From contig NZ_CABPSJ010000003.1 of the NCBI RefSeq assembly GCF_902459745.1, positions 372,001 through 436,000 on the forward strand: DNA of 64,000 nucleotides. Reading direction: 5' to 3'. The DNA comes from Pandoraea communis (GTDB lineage Bacteria > Pseudomonadota > Gammaproteobacteria > Burkholderiales > Burkholderiaceae). The notes beneath the pieces are model-generated. The model saw only the letters and a list, made by a program, of their open reading frames with translations. It was not told where the DNA came from and did no database searches. Positions 28,603 through 38,556 of the stretch are shown here, in pieces. Numbering within the stretch: position 1 is the stretch's first letter; each line of letters opens with the position of its first letter. The translations under genes and the position numbers were made by a program.

Positions 28603-29016
28603 ATGGCTGAAGTGGTAAAAAAAGAGCGGCCAGTCTACAGGAATATCGGTATCGGACAGATTGTCACGTACCGTCTCCCGCCGGCTGGTATCGTTTCCAT
28701 TCTGCACCGTATTGCCGGTGTGATCTTGTTCCTTCTGTTGCCGTTCGCGCTTTATTTGTTCGAACAGAGCCTCACGTCGGAACTCAGCTTCGACGTTCTG
28801 CGAAGCATCGCCTCCAACTGGTTTGTCAAGCTTGTCATCCTGGCATTGTCGTGGGGCTTCCTGCACCACTTCTGCGCCGGCTTGCGCCATCTGCGCATGG
28901 ACTTCAATCACGACGCGGTGAGCAAGGAAGGCGGTAAGAATTCGGCAGTGGTCGTTCTGGCCGTGTCGCTGGTGCTGACGCTGGCCGTCGCCCTCAAGCT
29001 GTTCGGAGCGTTCTAA
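28603..29016 (+). CDS. sdhC: Succinate dehydrogenase cytochrome b556 subunit
   Basis: A 137-residue membrane-anchor subunit of complex II that helps bind haem b and ubiquinone. Three transmembrane helices are visible (about 32-55, 68-88, 112-135). The signatures are RPVYRNIGIGQI at the N-terminus, SILHRIAGV and HHFCAGLRHLRMDF with the haem-ligand histidine region. The ATG at 28603 gives the usual MAEVV start; an ATG 12 bases upstream adds only MGSS. It is the first gene of sdhCDAB. A TAGAAT at 28554-28559 with TTGGAA upstream may be a promoter, but spacing (19) is long. Confidence 0.95.
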   Translation: MAEVVKKERPVYRNIGIGQIVTYRLPPAGIVSILHRIAGVILFLLLPFALYLFEQSLTSELSFDVLRSIASNWFVKLVILALSWGFLHHFCAGLRHLRMDFNHDAVSKEGGKNSAVVVLAVSLVLTLAVALKLFGAF

Positions 29017-29017
29017 G

Positions 29018-29383
29018 ATGGCACAGAACAATATCGGTTCGAAGCGCCTCGTCGTGGGCGCGCACTATGGCCTGCGCGACTGGATTGCGCAGCGCATGAC
29101 TGCGGTCATCATGGCCGTGTACACCGTGATCCTGTTGGTGTGGTTCTTTGCCGCCAAGGATTTCTCCTACGAAGGCTGGGCCAGCATCTTCGCGCATCAG
29201 TGGATGAAGCTGGCCACGTTCGTTACGCTGCTCGCGCTGTTCTATCACGCGTGGGTCGGCGTTCGCGACATCTGGATGGACTACGTCAAGCCCGTCGGTG
29301 TGCGACTGGCGCTGTACGCGCTGACGATCGTCTGGCTGCTGGCTTGTGCCGGCTATGCCGCACAGATTCTGTGGAGAGTGTAA
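29018..29383 (+). CDS. sdhD: Succinate dehydrogenase hydrophobic membrane anchor
   Basis: A 121-residue, three-helix membrane protein that pairs with SdhC to hold haem and quinone. The N-terminal GAHYGLRDWIAQRMTAV and the middle FYHAWVGVRDIWMDYV contain the conserved His and Asp of SdhD. It begins 1 base after the sdhC stop, so translation is coupled. Length is typical. Confidence 0.95.
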   Translation: MAQNNIGSKRLVVGAHYGLRDWIAQRMTAVIMAVYTVILLVWFFAAKDFSYEGWASIFAHQWMKLATFVTLLALFYHAWVGVRDIWMDYVKPVGVRLALYALTIVWLLACAGYAAQILWRV

Positions 29384-29386
29384 AGA

Positions 29387-31162
29387 ATGGCTGCAATTAA
29401 AAATTCGCTGCCGCGCCGCCGCTTTGACGTCGTCATCGTGGGCGCAGGTGGTTCGGGCATGCGCGCGTCGCTGCAACTGGCCAAGGCCGGTCTGTCGGTG
29501 GCTGTGCTGTCCAAGGTGTTCCCCACCCGTTCGCATACCGTCGCTGCTCAGGGCGGCATTGGCGCTTCGCTCGGCAACATGAGCGAAGACAACTGGCATT
29601 ACCACTTCTACGACACGATCAAGGGTTCCGACTGGCTCGGCGACCAGGATGCGATCGAGTTTATGTGCCGTCAGGCACCGAACGCCGTCTACGAACTGGA
29701 ACACTTCGGCATGCCGTTCGACCGTAACCCGGACGGCACGATTTACCAGCGCCCGTTCGGCGGCCACACGGCCAACTACGGCGAGAAGCCTGTCCAGCGC
29801 GCTTGCGCGGCTGCCGACCGTACCGGTCACGCGCTGCTGCACACGCTGTATCAGCAAAACGTGGCAGCCAAGACCCACTTCTTCGTAGAGTGGATGGCGC
29901 TCGATCTGATCCGTAACGAAGAGGGCGATGTCCTCGGCGTGTCGGCGCTGGAACTCGAAACCGGCGACGTCTACCTGCTCGAAGGCAAGTGCACGTTGTT
30001 CGCAACCGGCGGTGCCGGCCGTGTGTACGCCGCTTCGACCAACGCGTTCATCAACACCGGTGACGGTCTGGGCATGGCCGCGCGTGCGGGCATTCCGCTC
30101 GAAGACATGGAATTCTGGCAATTCCACCCGACCGGCGTGGCCGGTGCGGGCGTGCTGATCACCGAAGGCGTGCGCGGCGAAGGCGGTATTCTGCGTAACT
30201 CGAACGGCGAGCGCTTCATGGAGCGTTATGCCCCGACGCTGAAGGATCTGGCGCCGCGTGACTTCGTGTCGCGTTCGATGGACCAGGAAATCAAGGAAGG
30301 CCGTGGCTGCGGCCCGAACGGCGACTACGTGCTGCTCGACCTCTCGCACATCGGTGCCGAGACGATCATGAAGCGCCTGCCGTCGATTCGCGAAATCGCA
30401 CTCAAGTTCGCCAACGTCGACGCGATCAAGGAACCGATCCCCGTCGTGCCGACCATCCACTATCAGATGGGCGGTATTCCGACGAACTACAACGGTCAGG
30501 TCGTCCTGCAGAAGGACGGCACATCGACGCCGGTCAACGGCTTCTACGCTGTGGGCGAATGCTCGTGCGTGTCGGTCCACGGTGCGAACCGTCTGGGCAC
30601 GAACTCGCTGCTCGACCTGGTGGTGTTCGGCCGCGCGGCCGGTAACCACATCGTCGACTTCGTGAAGAACCACGGCGACCACAAGCCGCTGCCCGCCGAT
30701 GCCGGCGAGAACGCACTGGCGCGTCTCGGCCGTCTGGAAGCCTCCAGCTCGGGCGAGTACGCACAGGACATCGCCAACGACATCCGTGCAACGATGCAGA
30801 AACATGCGGGTGTGTTCCGTACGTCGGATCTGCTCAAGGAAGGCGTGGACGAGATCAAGCAAGTGGCCGAGCGTGTGTCGCACGTCCACCTGAAGGACAA
30901 GTCGAAGGTGTTCAACACGGCGCGTATGGAAGCGCTGGAAGTCGACAACCTGATCGAAGTGGCCAAAGCCACCATGATCGCGGCCGAAGCCCGCAAGGAA
31001 AGCCGCGGGGCGCACGCGCACAGCGACTATCCGGAGCGCGACGACGCCAACTGGATGCGCCACTCGCTGTTCTTCAGCGAAGGCAACCGTCTGGATTACA
31101 AGCCGGTGCAGTTGAAGCCGCTGACCGTCGACTCGGTTCCGCCCAAGGCGCGGACGTTCTAA
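29387..31162 (+). CDS. sdhA: Succinate dehydrogenase flavoprotein subunit
   Basis: The 591-residue catalytic subunit that oxidises succinate to fumarate. The FAD-binding GXGXXG motif is VIVGAGGSGMRASLQL near residue 17, and the histidine that binds FAD covalently is H50 in RSHTVAAQGGIGA. The substrate-binding/active-site stretch QFHPTGVAGAGVLITEGVRGEGG and the family signature are intact. The start is 3 bases after the sdhD stop. A long open frame on the opposite strand here is a codon-bias shadow. Confidence 0.98.
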   Translation: MAAIKNSLPRRRFDVVIVGAGGSGMRASLQLAKAGLSVAVLSKVFPTRSHTVAAQGGIGASLGNMSEDNWHYHFYDTIKGSDWLGDQDAIEFMCRQAPNAVYELEHFGMPFDRNPDGTIYQRPFGGHTANYGEKPVQRACAAADRTGHALLHTLYQQNVAAKTHFFVEWMALDLIRNEEGDVLGVSALELETGDVYLLEGKCTLFATGGAGRVYAASTNAFINTGDGLGMAARAGIPLEDMEFWQFHPTGVAGAGVLITEGVRGEGGILRNSNGERFMERYAPTLKDLAPRDFVSRSMDQEIKEGRGCGPNGDYVLLDLSHIGAETIMKRLPSIREIALKFANVDAIKEPIPVVPTIHYQMGGIPTNYNGQVVLQKDGTSTPVNGFYAVGECSCVSVHGANRLGTNSLLDLVVFGRAAGNHIVDFVKNHGDHKPLPADAGENALARLGRLEASSSGEYAQDIANDIRATMQKHAGVFRTSDLLKEGVDEIKQVAERVSHVHLKDKSKVFNTARMEALEVDNLIEVAKATMIAAEARKESRGAHAHSDYPERDDANWMRHSLFFSEGNRLDYKPVQLKPLTVDSVPPKARTF

Positions 31163-31177
31163 GGGATTCGCAAGATC

Positions 31178-31879
31178 ATGAAACGCATTTTTGAAGTCTA
31201 CCGCTACGATCCGGACAAGGATGCCGCACCGTACATGCAGACCTACGAGGTTGAACTCGACGGTCACGAGCGCATGCTGCTCGACGCCCTGGTCAAGCTC
31301 AAGAAGCTCGACGAAGGCATCGCATTCCGCCGCTCGTGCCGCGAAGGTGTGTGCGGTTCGGACGCGATGAACATCAACGGCAAGAATGGTCTGGCCTGTC
31401 TGACCAACATGAACGATCTGCCGAACAAGATCGTTCTGAAGCCGCTGCCGGGTCTGCCCGTCATTCGCGATCTGATCGTCGACATGACGCACTTCTTCAA
31501 CCAGTACCACTCGATCAAGCCGTACCTGATCAACCCCGAGCCGGCACCGGAGAAGGAGCGTCTTCAGTCGCCCGAGCAACGTGATGAGCTTGATGGTCTG
31601 TACGAGTGTATTCTGTGCGCATCGTGCTCCACGTCGTGCCCGAGCTTCTGGTGGAACCCGGACAAGTTCGTCGGCCCGGCGGGTCTTCTGCAGGCCTACC
31701 GCTTCATCGCCGACAGCCGCGATACGGCAACCAGCGAGCGTCTGGACAACCTGGAAGATCCGTATCGCCTGTTCCGCTGCCACACGATCATGAACTGCGT
31801 GGATGTGTGCCCGAAGGGTCTGAACCCGACGAAGGCCATCGGCAAGATCAAGGAGCTGATGGTGCGTCGCGCCGTCTGA
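31178..31879 (+). CDS. sdhB: Succinate dehydrogenase iron-sulfur subunit
   Basis: A 233-residue electron-transfer subunit of complex II. The [2Fe-2S] cysteines are in SCREGVCGSDAM and NGLAC; the [4Fe-4S] and [3Fe-4S] ligands lie in CILCASCSTSCPSFWW and CHTIMNCVDVCPKGLNP. It carries electrons from FADH2 in SdhA to the quinone site at SdhC/D. It follows sdhA by 15 bp, with AAGGGATTC as Shine-Dalgarno. Confidence 0.98.
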   Translation: MKRIFEVYRYDPDKDAAPYMQTYEVELDGHERMLLDALVKLKKLDEGIAFRRSCREGVCGSDAMNINGKNGLACLTNMNDLPNKIVLKPLPGLPVIRDLIVDMTHFFNQYHSIKPYLINPEPAPEKERLQSPEQRDELDGLYECILCASCSTSCPSFWWNPDKFVGPAGLLQAYRFIADSRDTATSERLDNLEDPYRLFRCHTIMNCVDVCPKGLNPTKAIGKIKELMVRRAV

Positions 31880-31889
31880 CCAAGCGATC

Positions 31890-32162
31890 ATGCCGGATAT
31901 CAATCACCAGTCCGATCCGGTCAAGCGTGCCCGCCTTCGCTGGCGGGCACGCCGCGGTTTGCTGGAAAACGACCTCATCCTCGAACGATTCTTCGCCAGG
32001 TACGAAGCCTCGATGACTGACGAGGATGTGGGCGCCCTCACGAAGCTGCTCGATTTGAGCGACAACGATTTGATGGATCTGCTACTAGCGCGCAAAGAGC
32101 CCGAGGCGGATCTGGACGGGCCGGACGTGCGGCGCCTGTTGGCGCTTTTGCGTGCCGTGTAG
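31890..32162 (+). CDS. sdhE: FAD assembly factor SdhE
   Basis: A 90-residue protein of the DUF339 (YgfY/Sdh5) family that promotes covalent attachment of FAD to SdhA. The key RGxxE motif is seen in RWRARRGLLENDLILERFF (about residues 17-35). It starts 10 bp after sdhB, within the same operon. Its position between sdhB and gltA is common in beta-proteobacteria. Confidence 0.93.
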   Translation: MPDINHQSDPVKRARLRWRARRGLLENDLILERFFARYEASMTDEDVGALTKLLDLSDNDLMDLLLARKEPEADLDGPDVRRLLALLRAV

Positions 32163-32191
32163 GGGTTTAAGTATTTTTTTGAGGAAGCGAT

Positions 32192-33493
32192 ATGACTCCG
32201 TCTGATGTTAAAGCCACCCTATCTTTCTCTGACGGTTCGCCCAGCGTCGAACTGCCGATCTATCAGGGAACGATGGGCCCGGATGTAATCGACATCCGCA
32301 AGCTGTACGGCCAGACCGGCAAGTTTACGTATGACCCGGGCTTTATGTCGACGGCGTCGTGCAATTCCGCCATCACCTACATCGATGGCGACAAGGGTGA
32401 GCTGCTGTACCGCGGTTACCCGATCGAGCAGTTGGCCACCAACTGCGACTTCCTCGAGACGTCTTATCTGTTGCTCAAGGGCGAACTGCCCAACGCAAAG
32501 GATAAGGAAGAGTTCGTCAAGACCGTGACCCGTCACACGATGGTGCACGAGCAAATGAACTTCTTCTTCCGCGGTTTCCGTCGCGATGCTCACCCGATGG
32601 CTGTGCTGACCGGTTCGGTCGGTGCGCTGTCGGCGTTCTATCACGACTCGTTGGACATCAACAATCCGACGCACCGTGAAGTTTCGGCCATTCGCCTGAT
32701 CGCCAAGCTGCCGACGCTCGTCGCCATGGCGTACAAGTACAGCATCGGCCAGCCGTTCGTGTATCCGCGTAACGACCTGTCGTACAGCGCGAACTTCATG
32801 CGCATGATGTTCGCCAACCCGTGCGAAGAGTACGAAGTCAACGACGTGCTGGTGCGCGCCCTCGACCGTATCCTGATCCTGCACGCCGATCACGAGCAGA
32901 ACGCTTCGACGTCGACCGTCCGTCTGGCCGGTTCGTCGGGTGCGAACCCGTTCGCCTGTATCGCTGCCGGTATCGCATGTCTGTGGGGCCCGGCGCACGG
33001 TGGTGCGAACGAAGCCGCGCTGAACATGCTCGAGCAGATCGGTTCGCCGGACAAGATCCCCGAGTTCATCAAGCAAGTGAAGGACAAGAACTCGGGCGTG
33101 AAGCTCATGGGCTTCGGTCACCGCGTGTACAAGAACTACGACCCGCGCGCCAAGCTCATGCGCGAGACGTGCTACGAAGTGCTCAACGAACTCGGTCTGC
33201 ACGACGACCCGCTGTTCAAGCTGGCCATGCAACTCGAGAAGATCGCTCTGGAAGACGAATACTTCGTGTCGCGCAAGCTGTACCCGAACGTCGACTTCTA
33301 CTCGGGTATCGTTCAGCGCGCGCTCGGCATTCCGACGTCGATGTTCACCTGCATCTTCGCCCTGGCACGTACCGTGGGCTGGATCGCGCAGTGGAATGAA
33401 ATGATCGGCGAGCCGGATCAGAAGATCGGCCGTCCGCGTCAGCTGTTCATCGGCCACACGCCGCGCGAAGTCGCGTCGATCGACAAGCGTTAA
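32192..33493 (+). CDS. gltA: Citrate synthase, type II
   Basis: A 433-residue hexameric type II citrate synthase that condenses acetyl-CoA with oxaloacetate. Catalytic histidine segments are [18 protein letters not shown] and [18 protein letters not shown], and the third catalytic residue is the Asp of YPNVDFYSG. The N-terminal domain typical of NADH-sensitive type II enzymes (residues 1-50, [21 protein letters not shown]) is present. The ATG is preceded by GAGGAAGCG. It follows sdhE by 29 bp and probably ends the sdh transcript. Confidence 0.98.
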   Translation: MTPSDVKATLSFSDGSPSVELPIYQGTMGPDVIDIRKLYGQTGKFTYDPGFMSTASCNSAITYIDGDKGELLYRGYPIEQLATNCDFLETSYLLLKGELPNAKDKEEFVKTVTRHTMVHEQMNFFFRGFRRDAHPMAVLTGSVGALSAFYHDSLDINNPTHREVSAIRLIAKLPTLVAMAYKYSIGQPFVYPRNDLSYSANFMRMMFANPCEEYEVNDVLVRALDRILILHADHEQNASTSTVRLAGSSGANPFACIAAGIACLWGPAHGGANEAALNMLEQIGSPDKIPEFIKQVKDKNSGVKLMGFGHRVYKNYDPRAKLMRETCYEVLNELGLHDDPLFKLAMQLEKIALEDEYFVSRKLYPNVDFYSGIVQRALGIPTSMFTCIFALARTVGWIAQWNEMIGEPDQKIGRPRQLFIGHTPREVASIDKR

Positions 33494-33543
33494 GCCTGTC
33501 GAGGCGTTCGGCACGGCTCCCGCTTGCCGTGCCGGCACCTCAA

Positions 33544-33562
33544 CCTTGCCGAAACGGCAAGG
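33544..33562 (+). other. Hairpin after gltA
   Basis: Perfect 8-bp stem CCTTGCCG/CGGCAAGG with an AAA loop, 50 bases after the gltA stop. No T-run follows, so it is more likely an mRNA-stabilising 3' hairpin than a terminator by itself. Confidence 0.5.
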
Positions 33563-33632
33563 CGGTGCGGCCCGCAACGAGCCCTCGTTGCGCTATATTC
33601 GAAGCCACGGCACAAGCTGCCGTGATTCGCAC

Positions 33633-33682
33633 AAATCCCCGGTTGATCGTGCGTTTACCGCCCGGTTTCCCGGGGATTTTGT
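33633..33682 (+). terminator. Probable rho-independent terminator of the sdh-gltA operon
   Basis: Arms AAATCCCCGG and CCGGGGATTT enclose a 27-base loop and end in TTTTGT. The long loop lowers confidence, but its place 140 bp after gltA and before leuC fits the end of the operon. Confidence 0.55.
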
Positions 33683-33773
33683 ATTCCGCCGGCGCGAAAG
33701 CGCTATGGCATAATCAAAAGTTTACAGAACGATATTTGTTCTCGGAACGATAATTTAGCCCCGCGTTTTTATC

Positions 33774-35183
33774 ATGGCCAAGACGCTGTATGACAAATTG
33801 TGGGATGCACATGTCGTGCATACCGAGGACGATGGCACTACGTTGCTCTACATCGACCGTCACCTGTTGCACGAGGTGACCAGTCCGCAGGCGTTTGAGG
33901 GGCTAAAACTCGCGCAGCGTCCGGTCTGGCGACTTTCTGCCAACCTCGCGGTGTCGGACCACAACGTGCCGACGACCGATCGTACGCAAGGCATTGCCGA
34001 TCCGATTTCGCGTTTGCAGGTCGACACGCTCGACACCAACTGCGACAACTTCGGCATCACCCAATTCAAGATGAACGACGTGCGTCAGGGCATCGTGCAC
34101 GTGATCGGCCCGGAGCAGGGCGCCACGCTGCCCGGCATGACGGTGGTTTGCGGCGATTCGCACACGTCCACGCATGGCGCGTTCGGCGCGCTGGCGTTCG
34201 GCATCGGCACATCGGAAGTCGAGCACACGCTCGCCACGCAAACCTTGCTCATGAAGAAGAGCAAGAACATGCTCGTGAAGGTTGAGGGCACGCTGCCGCG
34301 CGGTTGTTCCGCCAAGGATATCGTGCTCGCCGTCATCGGCCGGATCGGTACTGCGGGCGGCACGGGCTACACGATCGAATTCGCCGGATCGGCGATCCGT
34401 TCGCTCACGATGGAAGGCCGCATGACCGTGTGCAACATGGCTATCGAGGCCGGTGCACGCGCCGGTCTGGTGGCCGTGGACGATACGACGATCAACTACG
34501 TGAAGGGCCGTCCGTTTGCGCCCACGGGCGTGGAGTTCCAGCAGGCCGAAGCCTACTGGCGTACGTTCCACACCGATCCGGGGGCCCATTTCGACCATGT
34601 AGTCGAGATCGACGCGAATACGCTGGTTCCGCAGGTGAGCTGGGGAACGTCGCCGGAAATGGTCGTGAGCATCGAAGACCGCGTGCCCGATCCCGAGAAG
34701 GAGAAAGACCCGGTCAAACGCAGTGCCATGGAGCGTGCGCTCGAGTACATGGCGCTCACGCCCGACACACCGATGGCGAGCATCAGTGTCGACAAGGTGT
34801 TCATCGGCTCGTGCACCAACTCGCGCATCGAAGATATTCGTGCAGCGGCTTACGTCGTGAAGAAGCTTGGCCGTCGCGTGGCGTCGAACGTGCGTCTGGC
34901 GATGGTGGTGCCGGGCTCGGGTCTGGTGAAGCGTCAGGCCGAGCAGGAAGGGCTGGATCAGGTCTTCAAGGCCGCAGGCTTCGAATGGCGCGAACCGGGC
35001 TGCTCGATGTGTCTGGCGATGAATGCTGATCGTCTGGAGCCGGGTGAGCGCTGCGCGTCGACCTCGAACCGCAACTTCGAAGGCCGTCAGGGCGCGGGTG
35101 GGCGTACGCACCTTGTGAGCCCGGCGATGGCCGCAGCGGCTGCCATCGAAGGCCATTTCGTCGACGTGCGACGCCTCGTCTGA
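33774..35183 (+). CDS. leuC: 3-isopropylmalate dehydratase large subunit
   Basis: A 469-residue aconitase-family enzyme that, with LeuD, isomerises 2- to 3-isopropylmalate in leucine synthesis. [4Fe-4S] ligands are in [17 protein letters not shown] and [30 protein letters not shown] holds the active-site region. Length matches other proteobacterial LeuC. The start codon is preceded by TTTTTATC, without a clear Shine-Dalgarno. The upstream AT-rich stretch (33705-33760) may hold the promoter, and contains a GTTTAC at 33720-33725. Confidence 0.98.
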   Translation: MAKTLYDKLWDAHVVHTEDDGTTLLYIDRHLLHEVTSPQAFEGLKLAQRPVWRLSANLAVSDHNVPTTDRTQGIADPISRLQVDTLDTNCDNFGITQFKMNDVRQGIVHVIGPEQGATLPGMTVVCGDSHTSTHGAFGALAFGIGTSEVEHTLATQTLLMKKSKNMLVKVEGTLPRGCSAKDIVLAVIGRIGTAGGTGYTIEFAGSAIRSLTMEGRMTVCNMAIEAGARAGLVAVDDTTINYVKGRPFAPTGVEFQQAEAYWRTFHTDPGAHFDHVVEIDANTLVPQVSWGTSPEMVVSIEDRVPDPEKEKDPVKRSAMERALEYMALTPDTPMASISVDKVFIGSCTNSRIEDIRAAAYVVKKLGRRVASNVRLAMVVPGSGLVKRQAEQEGLDQVFKAAGFEWREPGCSMCLAMNADRLEPGERCASTSNRNFEGRQGAGGRTHLVSPAMAAAAAIEGHFVDVRRLV

Positions 35184-35238
35184 CGCTTTAGCATCGGTTT
35201 AACCGTCGTTTGACATCGTTTTTGACAGAGAAAGAATC

Positions 35239-35367
35239 ATGAAAAAACTGTGGATGCTGATCGGTGCGGTGCTGGTGCTGGGTGTGGCGGGGTGTAACAC
35301 GATGGCAGGCCTCGGCAAGGATACTCAAGCCGCCGGCTCGGCCCTCGAGAACGCCGCGAAGAAGTGA
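35239..35367 (+). CDS. Entericidin A/B-family small lipoprotein
   Basis: A 42-residue gene between leuC and leuD. The product has a hydrophobic signal and a lipobox VAGC with Cys19, so the mature lipoprotein is about 24 residues. The tail GLGKDTQAAGSALENAAKK is typical of entericidins, small membrane lipoproteins of which E. coli EcnB is a bacteriolytic toxin and EcnA its antidote. AGAGAAAGAATC precedes the ATG. No paired antidote is in the window. A short envelope lipoprotein in this spot is common in Burkholderiales, but its function there is not established. Confidence 0.85.
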   Translation: MKKLWMLIGAVLVLGVAGCNTMAGLGKDTQAAGSALENAAKK

Positions 35368-35486
35368 TGCGACGGTGCGTGTCGCGGGCAATCGCCTCGC
35401 GCATGCACCTACGAAATTTCCGGCTTTGACGGCTCCGGTTTTCCGGGGCCGGACGTAGCCGAACTGTTTTGATCAGGTGGTTCGTG

Positions 35487-36137
35487 ATGGAAAAATTTAC
35501 TGTCCATACGGGGTTGGTGGCACCGCTGGATCGCGAAAACGTCGATACCGACGCGATCATCCCCAAGCAATTCCTGAAGTCGATCAAGCGCACGGGTTTC
35601 GGCCAGAACCTGTTCGACGAATGGCGTTATCTCGATGTCGGTCAACCGGGTCAGGATTGCAGCGCGCGTCCGCTCAATCCGAACTTCGTGCTGAACCAGC
35701 CTCGGTATCAGGGCGCGACGATTCTGCTTGCCCGCAAGAACTTCGGCTGCGGCAGTTCACGCGAGCACGCGCCGTGGGCGTTGCAGCAATACGGCTTTCG
35801 CGCCGTCATTGCGCCGAGTTTTGCCGACATCTTCTTCAACAACTGCTACAAGAACGGGCTGCTGCCGATCGCGCTGTCCGAGTTGCAGGTTGACCATCTG
35901 TTCAATGAGACGGCGGCGTTCAACGGCTACCAGTTGACGATCGATCTGGACAAGCAGGCAGTGGTGACGTCCGATGGCCGCGCTTATGAGTTCGACATCG
36001 CACCGTTCCGCAAGTACTGCATGGTGAACGGATTCGACGATATCGGCCTGACGCTGCGTCACGCCGACAAGATTCGCGCCTACGAGGCCGAACGGCTCAC
36101 GAAGCAGCCGTGGCTCGCAACGCGTCTGCCGGGCTGA
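35487..36137 (+). CDS. leuD: 3-isopropylmalate dehydratase small subunit
   Basis: A 216-residue swivel-domain partner of LeuC. The conserved [18 protein letters not shown] near residue 13 and [15 protein letters not shown] near 86 are intact. The ATG at 35487 follows AGGTGGTTC; an upstream in-frame codon would add MIRWFV and is unlikely. It follows the lipoprotein gene by 119 bp. Confidence 0.97.
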   Translation: MEKFTVHTGLVAPLDRENVDTDAIIPKQFLKSIKRTGFGQNLFDEWRYLDVGQPGQDCSARPLNPNFVLNQPRYQGATILLARKNFGCGSSREHAPWALQQYGFRAVIAPSFADIFFNNCYKNGLLPIALSELQVDHLFNETAAFNGYQLTIDLDKQAVVTSDGRAYEFDIAPFRKYCMVNGFDDIGLTLRHADKIRAYEAERLTKQPWLATRLPG

Positions 36138-36172
36138 GTCCCGAGCACTCAAGGCACATCCAAGGAGATTGC

Positions 36173-37240
36173 ATGAAAATCGCTGTGTTGCCGGGTGACG
36201 GCATTGGTCCGGAAATCGTGACGGAAGCCGTCAACGTGTTGAACGCACTTGGCGAAAAGTTCGAGCTTGAAGAAGCGCCCGTCGGTGGCGCCGGCTATGC
36301 GGCCGCGGGTCATCCGCTGCCGGACACCACGCTCAAGCTCGCGAAGGAAGCGGACGCCATTCTGTTCGGCGCCGTGGGCGACTGGAAGTACGACTCGCTC
36401 GAACGCGCGCTGCGTCCCGAGCAGGCGATTCTGGGGTTGCGCAAGCATCTTCAACTGTTCGCCAACTTCCGTCCCGCCATTCTGTACAAGGAACTGGCCG
36501 ACGCGTCGAGCCTGAAGCCGGAAATCGTGGCAGGGTTGGATATCCTGATCATTCGCGAGCTGAACGGTGACATTTACTTCGGTCAGCCGAAGGGTTTCCG
36601 CCAGTCGCCGGACGGTGCTTTCGAAGGCGCGCGCGAAGGTTTTGATACCATGCGCTATAGCGTGCCCGAAGTGGAGCGTATCGCGCACGTCGCATTTCAG
36701 GCCGCAGCCAAGCGTGACAAGCGTTTGTGCTCGGTCGACAAGGCCAATGTTCTCGAGACGTCGCAACTGTGGCGCGACACGATGATCGAGGTCGCGAAGC
36801 AGTATCCGGAGGTCGAACTGTCGCATATGTACGTCGATAACGCCGCGATGCAACTGGTCAAGGCGCCGAAGAACTTCGACGTGGTGGTGACTGGCAACAT
36901 GTTCGGCGATATTCTCTCGGATGAGGCGGCGATGCTGACGGGGTCGATCGGCATGCTGCCGTCGGCGTCGCTCGATGCCAACAACAAGGGGCTGTACGAA
37001 CCGTCGCATGGTTCGGCGCCTGATATCGCCGGCAAGGGTGTGGCCAATCCGTTGGCGACGGTTCTGTCGGCGGCCATGATGCTGCGTTACACGTTCGGCC
37101 TCGCAGAACAAGCCGACCGCGTGGAGAGCGCAGTGAAGAAGGTGCTGGCGCAAGGCCTGCGCACGCCCGACATCTGGCGGGAAGGCGCGACCAAGGTCGG
37201 TACGCGCGAAATGGGCGCGGCGGTCGTCGCCGCGCTTTAA
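36173..37240 (+). CDS. leuB: 3-isopropylmalate dehydrogenase
   Basis: A 355-residue NAD-dependent oxidative decarboxylase, the third step of leucine synthesis. Signature stretches are [17 protein letters not shown] at the N-terminus, [14 protein letters not shown], and [25 protein letters not shown], which includes the metal-binding aspartates; [18 protein letters not shown] is also intact. AAGGAG is at good spacing. It follows leuD by 35 bp. Confidence 0.98.
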   Translation: MKIAVLPGDGIGPEIVTEAVNVLNALGEKFELEEAPVGGAGYAAAGHPLPDTTLKLAKEADAILFGAVGDWKYDSLERALRPEQAILGLRKHLQLFANFRPAILYKELADASSLKPEIVAGLDILIIRELNGDIYFGQPKGFRQSPDGAFEGAREGFDTMRYSVPEVERIAHVAFQAAAKRDKRLCSVDKANVLETSQLWRDTMIEVAKQYPEVELSHMYVDNAAMQLVKAPKNFDVVVTGNMFGDILSDEAAMLTGSIGMLPSASLDANNKGLYEPSHGSAPDIAGKGVANPLATVLSAAMMLRYTFGLAEQADRVESAVKKVLAQGLRTPDIWREGATKVGTREMGAAVVAAL

Positions 37241-37300
37241 CGCGGACGGGGCGTCGTGAGACGCCCCTCTGCGCAATTGCAACGATAAGAGAGTGGATAA

Positions 37301-38431
37301 ATGAAAACCGTAGGTCTGGTAGGTTGGCGGGGCATGGTCGGTTCGGTTCTGATGCAGCGCATGCAGCAGGAGAACGACTTTGCTTTGATCGAGCCGGTGT
37401 TTTTCAGCACCAGCAACGCGGGCGGCAAAGCCCCGTCGATGGCGAAGAACGAGACTTCGCTGAAAGACGCCAATGATGTCAATGAGCTGAAAAAATGCGA
37501 CATCATCATTACCTGCCAGGGCGGTGACTACACAACCGAGATCTTCCCGAAGCTGCGCGCTGCGGGCTGGAACGGCTATTGGATCGACGCAGCCTCGACG
37601 CTGCGCATGGCGAACGATGCCATCATCGTCCTGGATCCGGTCAACCTCGATGTGATCAAGAATTCGCTGACGAAGGGCACCAGGAACTTCATCGGCGGCA
37701 ATTGCACGGTGAGCTGCATGCTGATGGGCCTGGGCGGTCTGTTCCAGCATGGTCTGGTCGACTGGCTGACGTCGATGACGTATCAGGCGGCGTCGGGCGG
37801 TGGCGCACAGCACATGCGCGAGCTGCTCACGCAGTTCGGCAGCATCAACGCCGAAGTCAAGGCGCTGCTGGATGATCCGCACTCGGCCATTCTCGAGATC
37901 GACCGTAAGGTGCTCGCCAAGCAGCACGCGCTCACCGCCGACGAGACCAAACAGTTCGGCGTGCCGCTGGGCGGCAACCTGATTCCCTGGATCGACAAGG
38001 ATCTGGGCAACGGCCAGTCGAAGGAAGAATGGAAGGGCGGTGCCGAGACCAACAAGATTCTGGGTCTGGGCGACGGCTTCCCTGGCACGCGTGCCATTCC
38101 GGTGGACGGTCTGTGCGTGCGCATCGGTGCAATGCGTTGCCACAGCCAGGCGCTGACTATCAAGCTTACGAAGGATGTGCCGTTAGATGAACTGACCGAC
38201 ATCATCGGCCAGGCCAATGACTGGGTGAAGGTGGTGCCGAACACGCGCGAGGCGTCGATGAAGGATTTGACGCCTGCCGCGGTGACCGGCACGATGACCA
38301 TTCCGGTGGGGCGTCTGCGCAAGATGTCGATGGGGCCGGAGTACCTGTCGGCATTCACGGTGGGCGATCAACTGTTGTGGGGCGCAGCGGAACCGCTGCG
38401 TCGCATGCTACGCATCCTGCTCGACGCTTGA
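37301..38431 (+). CDS. asd: Aspartate-semialdehyde dehydrogenase
   Basis: A 376-residue NADPH enzyme that reduces aspartyl phosphate to aspartate semialdehyde, the branch point to lysine, threonine, methionine and diaminopimelate. NADP motif [13 protein letters not shown] is at residues 5-17, the catalytic cysteine is C135 in [13 protein letters not shown], and the active-site His lies in [14 protein letters not shown]. It matches the E. coli-type enzyme in length and motifs. It lies 60 bp after leuB and is probably co-transcribed. Confidence 0.98.
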   Translation: MKTVGLVGWRGMVGSVLMQRMQQENDFALIEPVFFSTSNAGGKAPSMAKNETSLKDANDVNELKKCDIIITCQGGDYTTEIFPKLRAAGWNGYWIDAASTLRMANDAIIVLDPVNLDVIKNSLTKGTRNFIGGNCTVSCMLMGLGGLFQHGLVDWLTSMTYQAASGGGAQHMRELLTQFGSINAEVKALLDDPHSAILEIDRKVLAKQHALTADETKQFGVPLGGNLIPWIDKDLGNGQSKEEWKGGAETNKILGLGDGFPGTRAIPVDGLCVRIGAMRCHSQALTIKLTKDVPLDELTDIIGQANDWVKVVPNTREASMKDLTPAAVTGTMTIPVGRLRKMSMGPEYLSAFTVGDQLLWGAAEPLRRMLRILLDA

Positions 38432-38461
38432 GCGTCGACGCGTATTGGTAAGGCGTGAAGA

Positions 38462-38484
38462 ACGGCGGCCCGCGGGGCCGCCGT
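38462..38484 (+). terminator. Hairpin after asd
   Basis: A perfect 10-bp stem ACGGCGGCCC/GGGCCGCCGT with a GCG loop lies 30 bases after asd. A weaker hairpin (CGCCCC/GGGGCG) follows at 38500-38519. There is no strong T-run, so it may be a rho-assisted end or just an mRNA structure. Confidence 0.45.
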
Positions 38485-38556
38485 CCGCGCTTTGGGAGGC
38501 GCCCCATTTTGCTGGGGCGTCCAGAGAAAATCGACTGACAGGCTTGACAAGACACA

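Noticed and set aside
28994-31903. 969-codon open frame on the minus strand opposite sdhD-sdhA-sdhB
   Set aside because: It mirrors the codon bias of the sdh genes, crosses three real genes and has no recognisable motif.
36149-38143. 664-codon minus-strand frame opposite leuB and asd
   Set aside because: A shadow of two well-conserved genes; composition unlike protein.
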